NCBI GenBank assembly: GCA_045807125.1
Contig: JBJMHZ010000050.1
Span: forward strand, 54,616 to 118,615
Direction: 5' to 3'
Length of the DNA: 64,000 nucleotides
DNA from: JBJMHZ01 sp045807125
Lineage (GTDB): Bacteria; Actinomycetota; Actinomycetes; JAWWOL01
Shown: in pieces, positions 61,135-64,000 of the stretch
Layout of the letters: every line of letters starts with the position of its first letter
Position numbering within the stretch: position 1 is the stretch's first letter
Made by a program: the position numbers and the translations under genes
Notes under the pieces: model-generated
What the model was told of the DNA's origin: nothing
The model's database searches: none
The model's input: the letters and a program-made list of their open reading frames with translations, nothing else

Positions 61135-62019
61135 TCACCCGAGCGGCTCCGAACCTGACGCGCGGACTTCGTTCATCAATTCCGTCGTCCACTCTAACTG
61201 CTTCGCCAGGTCCAGCTTTGGGGCGTGTGGCAGCGAGCGCCACAGTTCCAGGTAGAGCGTTACCAGCATGAGTATCATCTGGCCGACCTCGCGGTCGTCA
61301 TCGGCTGTCTGGGTGTCGACCCACGTCGCCGGATCATGAGGCATCATCGCGTCCAGCAGCGCGACCGGAGCGCCGTGAGTCTCCTCAGACCAGGTCACGA
61401 ACACCTGCTCGTATTGCTTGACTCGCATCGGCGACGGTGACTGCTCAGCGAGGAAGCGCGTGCTGTGCCCGGACCAACTGGGCTTCCACTTTCCGTTCTT
61501 GCCACGGAATTCCTCGAGCGAAGGGCTCGCCAAGACGGCCGTCGCACGCCTCAGTCGTTCCTCAGCCACGGGCCGACCGGTCGACCGATCGTATTCCACC
61601 TCTCGTCGAATCCGCTCCGCCAACTGAAGGAGCCCGAACTTCTGATAGCGCAGGCAGGCCTCCTCTCGATCGGGCTTGGCGCCGAGGTACTCCATGTTGA
61701 CCAACAGCTCGAACAGCTGCCGCGCGGCCGACGAGGCGACCTCCCAGTGCCCGCCCGCCAGCAACGGCCGAGAGGCTTCGAGCATGTTCAACCCCCGGTG
61801 GAGAACAGCTCGATCGAACCTCCCTAACCCCGACCCGTCGTCCTCTGTCTCGGCCACCGCGATGCGAGTTGCTTGGATGATCTTGTCGAGCACGGCAAAC
61901 ATGCCGGGCATCCGCTTGTCAGGGCCGGCAACGCGCACCATCCCTGGGATCCTGCCCCCGCGGGACGTCCGGTTGTGATGCTGACGCCGCTGCCGGCGCT
62001 TTCGATTCGTGGGAGCCAT
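61135..62019 (-). CDS. DUF5677-like protein (294 aa)
   Basis: ATG 62019 (MAPTNRKRRQRRQHHNRTSR) starts after upstream sequence that lacks coding character. A basic N-terminal tail is followed by a long helical region with SSAARQLFELLVNMEYLG, as in DUF5677 proteins, which share features with HEPN/abortive-infection families. The C-terminal part has HGAPVALLDAMMPHDPATW. Function unknown; a defence link is only an inference. Confidence 0.65.
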   Translation of the reverse strand: MAPTNRKRRQRRQHHNRTSRGGRIPGMVRVAGPDKRMPGMFAVLDKIIQATRIAVAETEDDGSGLGRFDRAVLHRGLNMLEASRPLLAGGHWEVASSAARQLFELLVNMEYLGAKPDREEACLRYQKFGLLQLAERIRREVEYDRSTGRPVAEERLRRATAVLASPSLEEFRGKNGKWKPSWSGHSTRFLAEQSPSPMRVKQYEQVFVTWSEETHGAPVALLDAMMPHDPATWVDTQTADDDREVGQMILMLVTLYLELWRSLPHAPKLDLAKQLEWTTELMNEVRASGSEPLG

Positions 62020-62201
62020 CAGCACAGGATGCCAGCGTCCGGCGACACTGCGACCTTGCGTGCCGAAGCTCAGCGAACCAAGATCGTATCCTGGCCGACG
62101 CCAGCGCCGCTGCTCCTCGTCTGTAGCCGTTGCAGACGATCCACACTGCATAACCGAGCCCCAGAGCAGGTCCGCGCTGTTGTCTGCAAGATCATCAGAC
62201 G

Positions 62202-62405
62202 TTATGATCTTGAGTGTCGCTCATGCCGCCAGCGGTTGTAGTGGTCGCCGTTCACGAACTTGCGCGGCGACCGGGCCCCTTGATTGCAACCACACCGACA
62301 CATCCCATTGGGGCGCGCAGCGTCCGTCATGATCGCACGTGAATCAAGCAACTCCCGCACTGTCTGTCCGAATTGTCGGTTCGAAAGCTGTCCAATCAGG
62401 GGCAC
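62202..62405 (-). CDS. CxCGC mini-protein, most complete copy of a repeated gene (67 aa)
   Basis: GTG 62405 gives VPLIGQLSNRQFGQTVRELL, then a zinc-binding-like MCRCGCNQGARSPRKF and VNGDHYNRWRHERHSRS. The CxCGC-RKF pattern is seen in small proteins of actinobacterial mobile elements and phages, probably metal-binding. An internal ATG at 62330 could start the zinc half alone. Partial copies lie at 44577 and 53476. Low confidence that it is expressed. Confidence 0.55.
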   Translation of the reverse strand: MPLIGQLSNRQFGQTVRELLDSRAIMTDAARPNGMCRCGCNQGARSPRKFVNGDHYNRWRHERHSRS

Positions 62406-63011
62406 GCTGCCCGGTCATGGTACTGGTGAGCTAACGAACTCCCGGAAGCACAGGATCCTTATCCGTCCGCGCAAGCACCCGTACGCAGCCATGAGCGCGC
62501 GCGCCGACCGACGGCCCACTCGCACCAGCGGCTGCGAGCAGCGTGTCCGCAGTGCCGCGCGGCGTGGTCGATACGACCCTCCACCTCGCGGTTGGCACAG
62601 GCGTCGCGCTGGCGCATGCACGAAGCTGTCCGATTCACCTGTCAGCGGTAGTGAGTCGCCTTCATCAACGATCGCCGTAGCAGTGTCGGCACCGGTCGGC
62701 CGGTTTCATCTGGCATGAGCTTCGCGGTGGAAACGCCGAACCCTGCGGCGATCCGAACGTGGTCGCCGGCGGATGCGGGTGGACAGCTCCAAGCAAGTTC
62801 CCGCTGTTGCCGGCTGTGGCTGGCGACTCGCCGCGACTCGCCGCGACTCGCTGGGCCGATCGGGACGGCGATCGCATCCTTGGGCCCGACCCGGTAGATG
62901 CGCCGGTCCGCCGTGCGGAGCTCTGAAGAGCAGGCTCCTGCACCGACAGATCCCACTTGTCAAGCGATGACATCGGCTGGCGAATCAAGACTCGGTAGAA
63001 GGGTGACGAGC
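62406..63011. other. Intergenic region, no recognised gene
   Basis: Several open frames but none with signals or domains. A short tandem motif GACTCGCCGC occurs in near-repeats around 62,825. The promoter of the secreted lysozyme-like gene must lie near the right end. Confidence 0.35.
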
Positions 63012-64000
63012 ATGAAGCATAGCAAGTGGTTGATGGTGGCCCGCACGGCGGCGCTCGCCGTCGTACGCAACGCGTGGGAAGCGAGGGCGACGCACGTTGC
63101 GTCCAGAAGGCGGGGCATGCGAGGTTGGGCAACGCACAAGAAGATGCTCGTGCTGAGCGCCTGCGTGGCGATTGGGACGGTGCTGGCGATCCCAGTTCAG
63201 GACGCGGACGCCGCGGCGAGCGGGTCTCTCGGTTTCGCGAGCATCGAAGGCTTTTGGATTGCCGCGGGAGGCCCGCCTGCACAGGCCGCGACAGCGGCCG
63301 CGATAACCGGCGCCGAAAGCGCGTACCAGCCGGGCATCATTCAAGCGGGTCAACCCTACTCACTGACGGGATGGGGGCTGTGGCAAATCACGCCAGGGGA
63401 TTCCGAGTCGACGTACTGCGTTGACTATCGCCAACTGGACCCATGGAACAACGCGGAAGCAGCAGTGGCGAAGTATCGGGGCGCCGGGAACTCGTTCTCG
63501 CCGTGGACGACATATCAAAACGGCGCTTACCGTGGCTTCCTGCCATCAACTCCGCCGGCTCCGCAACAGGTCCGCGATCCTGGTCAATACGTACCAATCA
63601 ACTCGGCACCATCCGGAACGCACAACAGTTCATCACCGGGTGCGACGTGCGGTCCGCAGTTGCCGGCGCTCGGATACGTGTTCTGGAAGGGCACGAACGG
63701 CGACCTCTACGAAGCTCAGGGTGCCGCGAACGGCGCGCTCAGCGGACCGTACGACCGCGGCATGGGGCCGATGGGTTCCGCACCGAGCGTGGGCGTCGAC
63801 GGGAACAAGGCGACCTACGTGTACTGGAAGGGCACGAACGGCGACCTCATCGAGGCGTATTGGAACGGCAGCAGCTGGGTCGGGCCGTTCAACCGCGGCA
63901 TGGGACCGCTCGGGTCGGCTCCAACCGCCGCTGTCACCGCGGGCGGCTACGCATACGTGTTCTGGAAGGGCACGAACGGCGACCTCTACGAAGCTCAGGG
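63012..64000 (+). CDS. Secreted lysozyme-like protein with lectin-type repeats (3' end beyond window)
   Basis: ATG 63012 (AAGGG upstream) starts a frame that stays open to the end of the window, about 330 residues. After an unusually long N-terminal region the signal helix (MLVLSACVAIGTVLAIPV) ends at about residue 64. A lysozyme/transglycosylase-like domain follows: ITGAESAYQPGIIQAG with a Glu in AESAY as possible catalytic residue, then LTGWGLWQITPG. A Pro/Ser linker leads to tandem 46-47-residue repeats, YVFWKGTNGDLYEAQG and RGMGPLGSAP, like PLL/fucose-lectin beta-propeller repeats. It probably cleaves peptidoglycan and binds glycans. Confidence 0.8.
   Translation, partial: MKHSKWLMVARTAALAVVRNAWEARATHVASRRRGMRGWATHKKMLVLSACVAIGTVLAIPVQDADAAASGSLGFASIEGFWIAAGGPPAQAATAAAITGAESAYQPGIIQAGQPYSLTGWGLWQITPGDSESTYCVDYRQLDPWNNAEAAVAKYRGAGNSFSPWTTYQNGAYRGFLPSTPPAPQQVRDPGQYVPINSAPSGTHNSSSPGATCGPQLPALGYVFWKGTNGDLYEAQGAANGALSGPYDRGMGPMGSAPSVGVDGNKATYVYWKGTNGDLIEAYWNGSSWVGPFNRGMGPLGSAPTAAVTAGGYAYVFWKGTNGDLYEAQ
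63674..64000 (+). repeat. Lectin-like tandem repeats at the window edge
   Basis: The DNA segment encoding YVFWKGTNGDLYEAQG occurs at 63674 and again at 63953, identical over at least 47 bases, with a diverged copy (YVYWKGTNGDLIEAYW) between, giving spacings of 141 and 138 bases. Further copies probably continue beyond the window. Confidence 0.85.

Noticed and set aside
1..64000. CRISPR arrays and rRNA genes
   Set aside because: No regularly spaced short repeats with unique spacers and no rRNA-like conserved segments were seen. The 29-bp tandem pair at 59383 has no spacer.

Overview
The window is high-GC DNA from an actinomycete (Actinomycetota); the genus cannot be fixed from the sequence. 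The evidence is G/C-rich third codon positions, frequent GTG starts, 4-bp stop/start overlaps, a mycothiol-superfamily TIGR03085 protein, an actinobacterial L,D-transpeptidase, and a NlpC/P60 hydrolase behind a c-di-AMP riboswitch.

Chromosomal backbone (1-12.5 kb): a membrane protein cut by the window edge, a TIGR03085 protein, an OmpR-type two-component pair, an FmdB zinc ribbon, methylthioadenosine phosphorylase, a CpaB/SAF protein, a TldD/PmbA metalloprotease pair, a DUF3159 membrane protein, an L,D-transpeptidase, and an NlpC/P60 endopeptidase. It ends at a tRNA-Arg(CCU) gene.

Mobile island (12.5 kb to at least 53.6 kb, probably further): a large serine recombinase abuts the tRNA, and its reading frame runs antisense through it. 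Next come an ImmA/XRE pair, a ribbon-helix-helix protein, a DNA methyltransferase, a replication-relaxation protein, a TraG/VirD4-type ATPase and several small overlapping genes. Three copies of the palindrome GTGGAC-N4-GTCCAC lie in front of its two main operons. Cargo follows. It includes a 246-bp direct repeat flanking a mannitol-dehydrogenase-like gene, a SIR2 protein ending in a HEPN-like motif, and a secreted repeat protein with an amidase. A DNA methyltransferase is followed by a tight operon of small ORF, SMC-type ATPase, unknown protein and SIR2 protein (33.6-40.2 kb). A decayed second recombinase follows (40.2-41.05 kb).

RiPP-like biosynthetic cluster (45.16-53.08 kb): a diiron oxygenase, a 24-residue precursor peptide with an ideal Shine-Dalgarno, a B12-type radical SAM RiPP-maturation enzyme, a DUF5825-like partner, an MFS exporter, an SDR, an O-methyltransferase, a small unknown protein and an Fe(II)/2-oxoglutarate oxygenase. 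The genes mostly overlap. A perfect 14-bp palindrome sits over the -35 of the likely promoter. Copies of a small repeated ORF lie on both sides.

Second putative conflict region (53.65-62.4 kb): two divergent paralogous large proteins, each with a four-cysteine zinc ribbon and a PD-(D/E)xK nuclease motif, followed by membrane proteins, a small PD-(D/E)xK-like protein, a DUF5677-like protein and the intact copy of the repeated CxCGC ORF. The window ends inside a secreted lysozyme-like protein with lectin-like repeats.

Best candidates for undescribed biology are the RiPP cluster with its cryptic precursor, the divergent zinc-ribbon/nuclease paralogs, and the SMC-SIR2 operon. No rRNA or CRISPR array was seen.
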